Shown in pieces: positions 1 to 8,984 of a stretch of DNA of 64,000 nt (position 1 is the first letter of the stretch; each line of letters begins with the position of its first letter). Position numbers and translations under genes: made by a program. Below the pieces are notes generated by a model. It was not told where the DNA came from. It worked only from the letters and a program-made list of their open reading frames with translations, and did not search any database. Source of the DNA: CAIQJJ01 sp049325275 (GTDB lineage Bacteria; Chloroflexota; Anaerolineae; Anaerolineales; UBA4823); the NCBI GenBank assembly GCA_049325275.1, contig JBMOLU010000046.1:168859-232858 (forward strand), read 5' to 3'.

Positions 1-116
1 AAAAGATGGATCTTCAGCGTATCCAGGGGAATCTCGGCAAGATTGCGGCTGACGCCGGCTGCGGATGCGGCCTCGGGAATTCTTCACGCTCAACCCGGAA
101 GACCAAAAAAACTATC
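1..116. other. window-edge segment downstream of the hybrid kinase
   Basis: No gene that I can support. Short reading frames exist on both strands but none has a start with a ribosome-binding site. It contains one copy of a short dispersed motif (75-104) also found at 7634-7662, in both cases just beyond the stop codon of a minus-strand gene. Confidence 0.4.
75..104. repeat. dispersed intergenic motif, copy 1
   Basis: About 30 bp beginning GGGAATTCTTCACGCTC and ending ACCCGGAAGACC. It matches 7634-7662 (GGGATTCCTCACGCTC ... ACCCGGAAGCCC) with a few substitutions and one indel. Both copies lie immediately 3' of minus-strand genes, so they may belong to 3' untranslated regions or to a small non-autonomous repeat. 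Function unknown. Confidence 0.45.
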
Positions 117-3100
117 TCAGCTCCGGTTGATCCAAACCCTCAGCAAGGAGAACAAGCGCTCGGGATCGACGGGCTTGGAGAGGTAATCGTTTGCCCCGGC
201 TTCCAGGCATTTTTCGCGATCGCCTTTCATGGCCTTGGCCGTCAGGGCAATAATCGGCAGACTCTGGTAGCTCGACTGCCCCCGTAGGGTACGGATGAAC
301 TCATATCCATCCATGACAGGCATCATGATGTCGGTCAGAATCAAAGAAATGTTGGGGCTGTGCGCAAGGATTTCAAAGGCCTTTTGCGCACTGGCAGCGA
401 TGTGCATTTTGACCCCCTTTTCGCTCAGGAGCTTGGAAAGGGCAAATGCGTTGCGCGCGTCGTCATCCACTATCAAAATCTGCTTTCCTTTCAACGCCGC
501 CTCGGGATCGTGCAGCCTGCGGATCGCCAGCTGCATCTCGTCGGGCATGTCGGCCACAACGCGATGCAAGAAGAGAGCGGTTTCGTCGAGCAGGCGCTCG
601 GGCGATTTGACGCCCTTGACGATCACGCTGTCGGTGTACTTGAGCAGTTCCTGGCTCTCTTCCTTGGTGAGTTCCCGGCCGGTGTAGACGATCACCGGGC
701 ATTTGGGAACGGTTTCATCCTTGTCCATGCGGCTGAGCAGCTCGAAGCCGGAGATATCGGGCAGCGAGAGGTCGACGATCATGCAGTCGAAGTGCTGGCT
801 GGCCAGTTGCTCGAGGGCGGCCTGGCCGGTGGCGGCTTCGCGGATGGCAACGTCGGACCCTTCGAGCAGCTTCTTGACGGAGAGGCGCAGGGCCTGGTCG
901 TCTTCGACAAGCAGGAGGGATTTGATCTTGCCGGCGATGAAGCCCTCGATCTTCGTGAAGGCGCTCTCCAGGCTTTGCGGATCGATGGGCTTGGTAAGGA
1001 AGCCCATGGCGCCGCGCTGGTAAGCGGAGAGGTCTTCGCTGTCAGCCGACATGATGTGGACGGGGATGTGGCGCAGGTCGGGGTCGTCCTTGAGCACATC
1101 GAGCACGTCCCAGCCGGAGATGCCAGGCAGCTTGAGGTCGAGGATGATGGCGGCGGGGCAACAGGTTTTGCTGAGTTTCAAGGCGTTTTCGCCGTTGGCG
1201 CTGATGATGCCCTTGAAGCCCTTCTTGTGCGCGTAGTCGAGGACGATTTTGGCGAACTTGGGGTCATCTTCGACGATCAGCAGCGTTTTATCGCCCGGTT
1301 GGAGGTCGTTGCGATCGTCGGGGATAGGGGGTGGCTGCTCGGCGGGGGCGGGCGTCTGGCTGCGGGTGGTTGTTGCCACGCGGGTTGAAGGCGCCTGTCC
1401 TTTGCGTTCTGTCTGTTGCTCTGTGGCGGCGTCTGGCTGGCTGGCTGCGTGTTCGATGGGCAGGTAGATAGTGAAGGTGCTGCCCTTGCCGGGTTCGCTC
1501 TCGAGCGCAACCTGCCCGCCCAGGTGCTGGGTCATCTCACGTGTGATTGCCAGGCCGAGGCCGGTGCCGCCGTACTGGCGGGATGTGGAACCATCGGCCT
1601 GCTGGAAGGCCTCGAAGACCACCTTCTGCTGCTCGGGGGTCATGCCGATGCCGGTGTCGCTGACCGAGATGGCGATGGCCGTGTCGGGCGTCAGTCCGCT
1701 GGCCGACAGGTTTGCGCCGGCCGGTGGGCGAGTGACGGTCAGGGTCACGTTGCCCTGCTCGGTGAACTTGAAGGCATTGGAGAGCAGATTTTTGACGATC
1801 TGCGCCAGGCGCTGGCTGTCGGTGACGATGCCGGGGGGGGCGTTGTTTGCGACGGTGGTGATGAATTGCAGTCCCTTGCGCTGCGCAAGGGGGTCGAACT
1901 GGGCGTGCATGCGCCCCAGGAGCACGTCCCATTCCATCGGGGCAAAGTGAAACTCCATCTTTCCGGCTTCGACCTTGGCCAGGTCGAGGATTTCGTTAAT
2001 CAAGTTTAACAGATCGGTGCCGCCGGAGTGGATCACCTGGGCTGACTGCACCTGATCGCCGGACAGGTTGCCATCTTCGTTCTTGGCGAGCATGCCGGCC
2101 AGGATCAGCATCGAGTTGAGCGGGGTGCGCAGCTCGTGGCTCATATTGGCCAGGAATTCGGACTTGTACTTGGAGGCAAGCGCCAGCTCTTCGGCCTTAC
2201 GCTCTAACTCGCGGTTTTGCTGGTCGACCTTTTCCTGTTGTTGCAGCAGGGCTTGCGCTTTTTCTTCCAGTTCGACATTGGCCGCTTCGAGGGCGGCCTG
2301 GTTGGCCTTCAATTTGACCTCAGACGCCCGCAGGCTCTCGGTCTGCGCCTCCAGCTCCTCGTTGGTTGCCCGCAGCTCTTCCTCTTGAGCCTGTAGTTCG
2401 GATGCTTGCTGTTGCGTGCGGGTCAATAACTCATCAACACGGGCACGCGCTTGGGCAGTGGTGAAAGCGATGGCCACGCTTTCCAGTGCCTTCGCCAAAA
2501 ATGCTTCCTGTACCGGCGTAAAATCGACCAGTTGGCCGATTTCGATCACGCCGGTGACGCTGCCATCGTATACCATAGGGGCTATCAGGAAGCGTTTGGG
2601 TGGGACCTGCGTGCTGCTGGTTGGAGCAGCGGGGAGGTAGCCGTCTGGAATGTTCACCTTGATCGTGCGTTGCTCGCGTGCTGCCTGGCCGATCAGGTCT
2701 TCCCCGATCTGGAACTGCTGCGGAAAGCTTTCACGTCGGTAGGCGTAGGAGTCTGCGAGCTTGAGCGCATTGTCTTCCACCACATAGATGACGCCCATGC
2801 GGGCTTCCAGGTACTGGCATAGCTGCTGGATGACGTTGCTTGCCAGGGTATGCGCGTCCTGTTCGCCGCGCATTCGTTCGTTCAACAACGCCTGGCCGGC
2901 GGTTTGCCACATTTGCTCGGCCAGGGAGCGGTTGGCTGCTTCGGCTTTTTCTTTCTCTGCTTCGGCATCGTGGCGGGCCTTTTCCGCTTCTGCCTTAGCG
3001 ATTTCGGCGCGCTGCTGTTCCTGTTCGGCTTTGTGGCGTGCCTTTTCCGATTCTTCATGCGCCGCTTCGGCTGCCTGCCGGGCTGCGTCAACCAATTCGA

Positions 3101-5396
3101 TGGCCTCCCCTAGCTCGGTAGCGCGCTGCTGGGCCTGATCGTACAGGCGGGCTTTTTCGATCGCGTTGGCCAATTGATCGGCCAGGGTTTGCAAAACGGT
3201 AATATCGTCTGTGCCAAAGGCGGCCCTTTGGGCGCTCTGTACCGTCATGGCGCCGATCACCTGGCTTCTCGAAACCAGGGGTAGGGCCAGTTCGGAGCGC
3301 GTGGCCGGAAGGAGTGGGTTTTTGAAGTGCTTTTCTTCTCTTTCGGCATCCTGGGCGATTATGGCCTGCTGATTGGTGATGCAACGGCCGATTAGCGAAT
3401 GGCCGTTGACTTCCAGGCAGTGCCGGTTCTCGACCATCGTACGGCCGGCCTCGCCGGTTCCGGCCGCGAGCGTGGCATAGCGGCGTTCTTCATCCAATAG
3501 AAACAGGCCCACATAGTACAAACCGAAGCGTTCGCGGACCAGTTCAACGGCTTGTGCGATCAACTCATCCGATTCGAGCATGCTGCTGGTGGCGCGTGAG
3601 ACTTCTGCGGCCGTCTGTAACTGAACGGCACGCGACGCAACCTGCTGGACAAGCAGGGCGCCTTTGATAGCTGTGCTGATCTGGCGGCTGAGCGTGTCGT
3701 AGAACATGCCGTTGTGCTCGCCCACTTCAAGGACAACAAACCCGATCTCTTCGCGGCCAAATGCAAGCGGTTTGGCTACCAGGCAAGCGGCTTCTTCCCG
3801 TTCCAGCGGCAGCACTGTGGAAGGGATCAGGCGTCCCGCTTCCGTGAGCATCCCACCCGCTGGAAGGTCAATGCGGCCATGCTCGTCGAAGGCCAATACC
3901 AACCGGGCAGGTCCAAATGCGTCTTGCGGGTTTTCGTAGAGCGATAGATAAAAGCAGGAAACCCCCAGAGCGGGCAAATGTCCGGTGAGAATATCCAGAA
4001 TCCCGGCCATATCGAAGGTCGTGCCCAGCGCCTGGTAAAGTTCCTGGATGGCGATGTCCTGGTTTTCCTTCATCAATCCGAGCCAGGCCTGTCTTTGCAG
4101 CATGATCTGGCCGATAAAGACGCGCGCCTGGTGGAAGAGGTTCTCGGCCCTGGTGATGAGGGCGTTTTTTTCGGGCAGGAGCGGGCGCACCTGATCGCGC
4201 ATACTCGACAGGACCATTTGCAGGCTGGTGATATCTGCATCTTCTTCCACGAGTGCGCGTGCCATATTGTTGAGCGCAGGCAAAAACAGCTTGCCTTCAC
4301 CACTTTGTAGATCGCTAATAAAGCTGTCGAGCAGCCGGTTCGTCCAGTCATCGATTTGCGCCGGTGCACGCGTCGTCAGCGAGCGGCGCATCACGTCTAC
4401 GATAACCGGCTTGCAGCCGGCGATCGCTTCGGCAACGATGTCCGCTGGCTTTTCCCCGTAGGTTTCTTCTTCTGGGATGGCCGACTGGCGTATTTCGGGT
4501 GCAATGCAACCGCAGGAATAGCGCACTTTTAGCGGATTCGGCAAACTGGTAATGGCCGGCAGATTTTCTCCGGCAATCTGCGACAGAGCCGCTTCCACCA
4601 TCTGCGCGCCCATTTCATGGTGCGGCGAACGCGTCGTGGTCAGTGTCACCGGCCAGGTGTGGCCGCGCTCCTCGTCGCCTTGCCCGACGACGGCCACGTC
4701 ATCGGGCACGCGTAAACCGTGCTGCTCCAGAGCCTGTACGATATTGAACGCCGTGGCGTCCGTGGAAGTGACCACTGCCTCGAAGGCGACTTGCCGTTGC
4801 AGCAAGCCCACCACCCCCTCCTCCGAACTGGCTATCAATTGGGGATCGAACGGAATTTTGCGTTCGGCCAGCACGTGTTGGTATGCCCGAAACATTTCCT
4901 GTTCATTGGGATCGTTCTCTGCACGAGAGATCCAGGCAATGCGGCAAAAGCCGTGTACATCCACCAGGTGTTTCATCGTGTCGTACATCGCATCATAGAC
5001 ATCGTTGTGAATGGTGGGGATGCCCGGGATAGGCCATTGCAGGTTGACCATCGGCAGCGGAGCATATCGCTGAAACTGCTCGGCCCAGGTTGTTTCAGGA
5101 AGGGACAACATCACGCCGGAAATCAGCAGGCCGTCGAAAATCTCTCGATCGATACGGCTGTACAAAGGAACCCCCTGCCCAGACGGATTGAGGTAGCCGC
5201 CTACATAGGTGATCAGATTGACGCCGTGTTCTCTGGCGGCGTGGATTGCCCCCTGCCAGATACGGAAAGCCCAGGTTTGGTGCTGGACGGGGATCATCAA
5301 GCCCAACGTGGTGCGCTCGGACTTTCTGCACGCCGTTTTGAGATTGTCCTCGCTGTTGTTATTTAATGAAGGGCTTTGGGAAGTTGCTTTTGCCAT
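117..5396 (-). CDS. LacI-type sugar-sensor hybrid histidine kinase with three receivers
   Basis: Soluble 1759-aa hybrid kinase. Residues ~28-310 form a LacI/periplasmic-binding-protein-like ligand domain without the HTH, closing with a YSCGC motif. Then come GAF (~600-755), an Ala/Glu/Lys-rich coiled coil, a second GAF (~855-985), another coiled coil, HisKA with phospho-acceptor His near 1087 (SHELRTPLN), and HATPase (NAFKFT, DTGIGM, GTGLGLAI). Three receivers follow, with Asp near 1419, 1541 and 1689; the second has KG where KP is usual. No membrane segment or signal peptide is seen, so it should sense an intracellular sugar. The ATG at 5396 is chosen because upstream codons overlap the GH39 gene. 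It is the last gene of the hemicellulose locus, 53 bp after GH39, and probably relays sugar availability. No dedicated DNA-binding output is visible, so the partner is elsewhere. Confidence 0.85.
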   Translation of the reverse strand: MAKATSQSPSLNNNSEDNLKTACRKSERTTLGLMIPVQHQTWAFRIWQGAIHAAREHGVNLITYVGGYLNPSGQGVPLYSRIDREIFDGLLISGVMLSLPETTWAEQFQRYAPLPMVNLQWPIPGIPTIHNDVYDAMYDTMKHLVDVHGFCRIAWISRAENDPNEQEMFRAYQHVLAERKIPFDPQLIASSEEGVVGLLQRQVAFEAVVTSTDATAFNIVQALEQHGLRVPDDVAVVGQGDEERGHTWPVTLTTTRSPHHEMGAQMVEAALSQIAGENLPAITSLPNPLKVRYSCGCIAPEIRQSAIPEEETYGEKPADIVAEAIAGCKPVIVDVMRRSLTTRAPAQIDDWTNRLLDSFISDLQSGEGKLFLPALNNMARALVEEDADITSLQMVLSSMRDQVRPLLPEKNALITRAENLFHQARVFIGQIMLQRQAWLGLMKENQDIAIQELYQALGTTFDMAGILDILTGHLPALGVSCFYLSLYENPQDAFGPARLVLAFDEHGRIDLPAGGMLTEAGRLIPSTVLPLEREEAACLVAKPLAFGREEIGFVVLEVGEHNGMFYDTLSRQISTAIKGALLVQQVASRAVQLQTAAEVSRATSSMLESDELIAQAVELVRERFGLYYVGLFLLDEERRYATLAAGTGEAGRTMVENRHCLEVNGHSLIGRCITNQQAIIAQDAEREEKHFKNPLLPATRSELALPLVSRSQVIGAMTVQSAQRAAFGTDDITVLQTLADQLANAIEKARLYDQAQQRATELGEAIELVDAARQAAEAAHEESEKARHKAEQEQQRAEIAKAEAEKARHDAEAEKEKAEAANRSLAEQMWQTAGQALLNERMRGEQDAHTLASNVIQQLCQYLEARMGVIYVVEDNALKLADSYAYRRESFPQQFQIGEDLIGQAAREQRTIKVNIPDGYLPAAPTSSTQVPPKRFLIAPMVYDGSVTGVIEIGQLVDFTPVQEAFLAKALESVAIAFTTAQARARVDELLTRTQQQASELQAQEEELRATNEELEAQTESLRASEVKLKANQAALEAANVELEEKAQALLQQQEKVDQQNRELERKAEELALASKYKSEFLANMSHELRTPLNSMLILAGMLAKNEDGNLSGDQVQSAQVIHSGGTDLLNLINEILDLAKVEAGKMEFHFAPMEWDVLLGRMHAQFDPLAQRKGLQFITTVANNAPPGIVTDSQRLAQIVKNLLSNAFKFTEQGNVTLTVTRPPAGANLSASGLTPDTAIAISVSDTGIGMTPEQQKVVFEAFQQADGSTSRQYGGTGLGLAITREMTQHLGGQVALESEPGKGSTFTIYLPIEHAASQPDAATEQQTERKGQAPSTRVATTTRSQTPAPAEQPPPIPDDRNDLQPGDKTLLIVEDDPKFAKIVLDYAHKKGFKGIISANGENALKLSKTCCPAAIILDLKLPGISGWDVLDVLKDDPDLRHIPVHIMSADSEDLSAYQRGAMGFLTKPIDPQSLESAFTKIEGFIAGKIKSLLLVEDDQALRLSVKKLLEGSDVAIREAATGQAALEQLASQHFDCMIVDLSLPDISGFELLSRMDKDETVPKCPVIVYTGRELTKEESQELLKYTDSVIVKGVKSPERLLDETALFLHRVVADMPDEMQLAIRRLHDPEAALKGKQILIVDDDARNAFALSKLLSEKGVKMHIAASAQKAFEILAHSPNISLILTDIMMPVMDGYEFIRTLRGQSSYQSLPIIALTAKAMKGDREKCLEAGANDYLSKPVDPERLFSLLRVWINRS

Positions 5397-5449
5397 ACAG
5401 CACATCCTTGGCGAAACGAAACGAATAAAATCGGCTGTACAACCTTCGC

Positions 5450-7528
5450 TCAGTTTCCTTCTGCATCTGCCGGCCCGTAGGCTTCCAGTTCGGCCAGTTG
5501 GAAACGAAATACGCCCGCCTCGCCGGCTGCTGCACCCAGGCGAGTCGCGAGCACGCGTAAATAGCGGCATTCCACCGCGGGGAAGGTGAATGCCTGTACG
5601 CCGTATACCGGCTGCCCGGCGCCGTAATTCTCCTGCGTTACCAGGTCTGCCCACCGATCGGGTTCAAGCGCAGCCTGGATTGTGAAATCCAACGGGAAAC
5701 CGCCCCCCTCGCAGTCCTGCGAGTCGCATGGATAGAGCTTGACGGCATCCACCCTCACCGCTGCGCCGAAATCGACCATCACCCACTCGCGCCGGTCGTC
5801 GCTCGTGGCGGCCGTGCTGCTCCACCCCAGCATTCCCGGCAGGCTGTGGGTAATCTCGTCTACCAGCCAGTCAGGCCCCCAGCCTGCCCCTGGGTCTGAA
5901 TTGCTGGCCGTAACGGGTTTGAAGGCGGCCAGGTTACGATTCGGCAGAGCAGAGGCGGCCTCCACCGCGCCGCCGGTAGGCGGCGAATCGTTCGGTTCGA
6001 ACAGGTACAGCGAGATGCTGTTCGGGCTGAGCGTTTCCTGGCGTTGGAATGCGTCCGTGCCATGCAAAATACGGCTTTCCACAGGTTGAAGCTCCTCGGT
6101 TGGCCCGACCGGATAGCCGCGCAGGCCGGCGGCGTAATCTTTGTAATAGTTGGCATGGTCGGCGTCGATCAGGTAACGGTTGAGTTTGAAGTTCTTTCCG
6201 GCGGCCGCGTAGGGCAGGTTGGATAGCCTGAGGTGCAGGGGGGTGGTTTCCTGCCGGTAATTCCATACCAGGACGGCCGCCTTTTGAGCGGCCGTGTCGC
6301 GCGTGGCCAGGGCGTAACTGGCATGATCGGCCGTGTTTGGCCCCTCGATTTGGGCCGACAGCAAGTTCTCACCCAGGCAGGTATACATTTGAAACAGGTT
6401 GTAGGCCGCCTTTTTGTGGTAGTTGACCGTCAGCAAGCCGAGATCGCCGTTGAATACTTTCTGCGGGGAAAACCCCTCGAGCGGCGAGAAGAAAAAGATG
6501 GCCGTGATTTTTGGGTATTGGATCAGCTTGAACATTCTCACTGCATCGGCGGCCGCACCCACGTGTGTATCTGGGTCGGCGCCGGGCGCTGCGTCCATCA
6601 CGCCGGAAAGATTCCACTCGGTAATAAAAATCTCGACATCGCTGAACTTGTTGAATTCCAGCATCAGGGAAACGTTTTTGTAATTCCAATCCAGTTCGTA
6701 GGGCGGTTTTCCGTCGTAATCTGGATCGCTGTACTTGTGATACGAGATGAAATCCAGGGGGATTTCAGGATGCGCCCGTACGTGCTCGAGCAAGGGTGCC
6801 AGGCGAGCATTGGATGACACCGGGTCGGCATCCGCCGGCCCGCCCACGCGCGCCGTGGGATCCACTTCCTTGACCGCTTGAACGGATTTGTCGTAAATTT
6901 CCAGGTAGCGTTGAGGGCTGCCCTTGAAGAACATCGCCAGGTCCGGTTCGTTCCATATTTCCCAATACCAGCCTGTATATCCGAGGTCTGTGTAGTGTTG
7001 TACGTACGCCCTGACCACCTGCTGCCATTCGCCCAGGTCTGCGACGACCTCCTTGGGGTCTTGCGGGGCCAGCGCCTCAGGGGTGTAGGAGAGGCACATA
7101 AAAGGCATGATGCCCTTTTCGAGCATGGGTAAGATGATGCGGTCGATGCGCGTGAAGTCAAACTGAAGCCGGCCAGAAGCCTGGCGCGAAACGACCCGGT
7201 AGAAGGTATCGTCGGTCAGGTGGTCGATGCGGATCATGCGGAAGCCGAGCGCGGCCAGCCGCTCGTACGCGCCCGGGAACCAGTTGAGGTTCTCCATCGG
7301 CCCATAGCCGCCCACGGAGCCGTTCAGCCAGCGGCCTTTGTCGAAAGGACCGCTTTCAAGAGTATAGTCTACGGAAACGGACAGCCGCTCGGTTTTTGGG
7401 GCGCCGGTTGGGATGGTGATGGGTGGCATGGGGGATTCTTTCGACCGGAAAGTGGGCTTTGTACAGGCAGAGAAGCAAACCGCAGCAAAGAAGGCAAAAA
7501 GCGAGAGAAAGCACCGTGACGGGTACAT
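5450..7528 (-). CDS. GH39-type glycosidase lipoprotein with C-terminal F5/8C module
   Basis: 692 aa, probably a surface-anchored beta-xylosidase-like or related glycosidase. The N-terminus is a signal peptide ending in a lipobox-like FSAC. The (beta/alpha)8 domain has WEIWNEPD (acid/base Glu ~194) and FITEWN (nucleophile Glu ~304), the GH39/clan A arrangement. Residues ~545-690 look like a discoidin/F5/8 type C (CBM32-like) sugar-binding module (NLAAFKPVTAS, WVMVDFG, YLRVLATRLG). An AAGAAGG element lies directly before the ATG at 7528. It follows the GH43 gene by 142 bp on the same strand. Exact substrate is unclear; GH39 also contains iduronidases and arabinosidases. Confidence 0.8.
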   Translation of the reverse strand: MYPSRCFLSLFAFFAAVCFSACTKPTFRSKESPMPPITIPTGAPKTERLSVSVDYTLESGPFDKGRWLNGSVGGYGPMENLNWFPGAYERLAALGFRMIRIDHLTDDTFYRVVSRQASGRLQFDFTRIDRIILPMLEKGIMPFMCLSYTPEALAPQDPKEVVADLGEWQQVVRAYVQHYTDLGYTGWYWEIWNEPDLAMFFKGSPQRYLEIYDKSVQAVKEVDPTARVGGPADADPVSSNARLAPLLEHVRAHPEIPLDFISYHKYSDPDYDGKPPYELDWNYKNVSLMLEFNKFSDVEIFITEWNLSGVMDAAPGADPDTHVGAAADAVRMFKLIQYPKITAIFFFSPLEGFSPQKVFNGDLGLLTVNYHKKAAYNLFQMYTCLGENLLSAQIEGPNTADHASYALATRDTAAQKAAVLVWNYRQETTPLHLRLSNLPYAAAGKNFKLNRYLIDADHANYYKDYAAGLRGYPVGPTEELQPVESRILHGTDAFQRQETLSPNSISLYLFEPNDSPPTGGAVEAASALPNRNLAAFKPVTASNSDPGAGWGPDWLVDEITHSLPGMLGWSSTAATSDDRREWVMVDFGAAVRVDAVKLYPCDSQDCEGGGFPLDFTIQAALEPDRWADLVTQENYGAGQPVYGVQAFTFPAVECRYLRVLATRLGAAAGEAGVFRFQLAELEAYGPADAEGN

Positions 7529-7609
7529 CGCCTTCTTTATATTCTATAGCAACCTTGTGCGAAAGTCTTCAGGGCTAACAAAAGTGACAACGTTCTTTAC
7601 GCTTTTTTC

Positions 7610-7634
7610 GGCTCCCCCGGCTTCGCCGTGAAAG
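7610..7634. repeat. short intergenic motif shared with 56385-56409
   Basis: GGCTCCCCCGGCTTCGCCG followed by TGAAAG. The segment 56385-56409 is the same apart from four substitutions. It abuts the 7634-7662 motif, so the 142-bp gap between the GH43 and GH39 genes is largely repeat. On either strand the CGGCTTCGCCG core can fold as a tight hairpin. Confidence 0.4.
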
Positions 7635-7662
7635 GGATTCCTCACGCTCGACCCGGAAGCCC
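7634..7662. repeat. dispersed intergenic motif, copy 2
   Basis: Second copy of the motif at 75-104, just 3' of the minus-strand GH43 gene. See that entry for the comparison. Confidence 0.45.
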
Positions 7663-7670
7663 CTTTTTTC

Positions 7671-8984
7671 TCACGCGACAGGTTCCAGGCGGAAGCAGTC
7701 GACGTCGATGCCGCCCGTGCCATTGTACAGGCGAATCGTGTTGTCGCCGCGCACCAGTTGCACGATGCCGCAGTCTACTTCTTGCCACTCGCTGCACTGC
7801 GGGAAGATGATGCTTTTGTCGTAACGGACTTCGGTAACGCCGGGCTGGTCGATCAGGGTGTGGTTGACGAGGACTTTGTTGCGCTGCTCGCCGCCGGGCG
7901 CAGCGTAGCGCACGAACAAGCGGTAAAGCTGGTCCTGTCCGCACTGCGCCACGACGCTGACCCCATAGTTGGATTTGTCGAAGCCGGTCACGTAACCCCG
8001 GCCGGTGTAACCGGGTCGCTCGGTAGCAACGTGTGTGCCGTGTAGCTTTCCGCAGGCGGCCTCGCCGTTTTCTGCGCCAAGCAGCAGGGTCACTTTGGAT
8101 GGGCCAGGGACGGCGCCGGCCGCAGCCACACCTTCTTTGGCGGGTGTGATGGGGCGGATGGTGCCATCGGGGTTGTAGTGCAACGCATCGCACATGATGC
8201 TGCGGCACTCGCTGATGCCGGAGATCCACATGCTGTGGTGGAAGGCATACCACCGGCCTTTGTACTCGACGATCGAGCCGTGATTGGTGCCGGCCTGACC
8301 GGGAAAAACCGGGATGTATTCTCCCGTAAACGTATAGGGGCCTAAGGGATGATCGGCCATGGCGTAATACATGTGCTCGGGCCAGCGGTTTTCGTAGAGG
8401 CCGGGGTACGAAAGGTAGTATTTGCCGCCGTACTTGTGGACCCACGGGCCTTCGAAGACCCAGGTAAGCTGGCCGGTAAGGTCCACGCTCGTGCCGGGCA
8501 CGGCGGAAAGCAAGTCGTCGGCCAGGCGGCAGCCATAACAGTGGCCGCCCGCACCCCAAAAGAGATACGGTGCGCCGTCGTCGTCCACGAATAAAGCCGG
8601 GTCCTGGCCCCACTCCACACCCTGGATAAAGCCAATGTCTTTGAAAGGACCCTGCGGCAACGCGCTGGTAGCCAGGCCGGTGCGGAACATGCCGGTGGCG
8701 CGTTCGATGGCGCAGTAGACGAGATAATAGGTGCCTTTCCACAGCACGGCATCGATCGCCCACATGTGGCTGACTGCCCAGGGAACGTCTTTGAGATGCA
8801 GCACCACGCCGTAGTCGATCCAGTTGACCAGATCGCTGGACGAGAAAACGTGGTAGCTGATCATCGTATCGTGTGTGTTAGTGCCGGGTTGATCGTGAGA
8901 TGCGTAAATCCACAGGCGTTCGTCGCCCGGCCAGACGTGCGCCGATGGATCGGCAGCGTGAACGGTAGGAATGAGCGGGTTCAT
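7671..8984 (-). CDS. GH43-type five-bladed glycosidase with C-terminal CBM6/35-like module
   Basis: 437 aa, predicted arabinofuranosidase/xylosidase-type enzyme. GH43 signs are an early general-base Asp (AADPSAHVW, ~12), QDPALFVDDDG (~127-137, pKa-modulating Asp) and FEGPWVHKYGGKYYLSY (general acid Glu ~179). Residues ~320-437 resemble a CBM6/35 beta-sandwich (YTGRGYVTGF, VRGDNTIRLYNG). The ATG at 8984 is supported by AAAGGAGAT eight bases upstream and an ATGA overlap with the GH27 stop, which implies translational coupling. No signal peptide is visible, so it probably acts in the cytoplasm on imported oligosaccharides. Confidence 0.83.
   Translation of the reverse strand: MNPLIPTVHAADPSAHVWPGDERLWIYASHDQPGTNTHDTMISYHVFSSSDLVNWIDYGVVLHLKDVPWAVSHMWAIDAVLWKGTYYLVYCAIERATGMFRTGLATSALPQGPFKDIGFIQGVEWGQDPALFVDDDGAPYLFWGAGGHCYGCRLADDLLSAVPGTSVDLTGQLTWVFEGPWVHKYGGKYYLSYPGLYENRWPEHMYYAMADHPLGPYTFTGEYIPVFPGQAGTNHGSIVEYKGRWYAFHHSMWISGISECRSIMCDALHYNPDGTIRPITPAKEGVAAAGAVPGPSKVTLLLGAENGEAACGKLHGTHVATERPGYTGRGYVTGFDKSNYGVSVVAQCGQDQLYRLFVRYAAPGGEQRNKVLVNHTLIDQPGVTEVRYDKSIIFPQCSEWQEVDCGIVQLVRGDNTIRLYNGTGGIDVDCFRLEPVA

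Noticed and set aside
6..287. Plus-strand ORF at the window start
   Set aside because: It overlaps the receiver of the hybrid kinase, has no ribosome-binding site and unusual composition.
360..1388. Long plus-strand ORF opposite the kinase receivers
   Set aside because: Shadow of a high-GC coding region; no start site and no family motifs.
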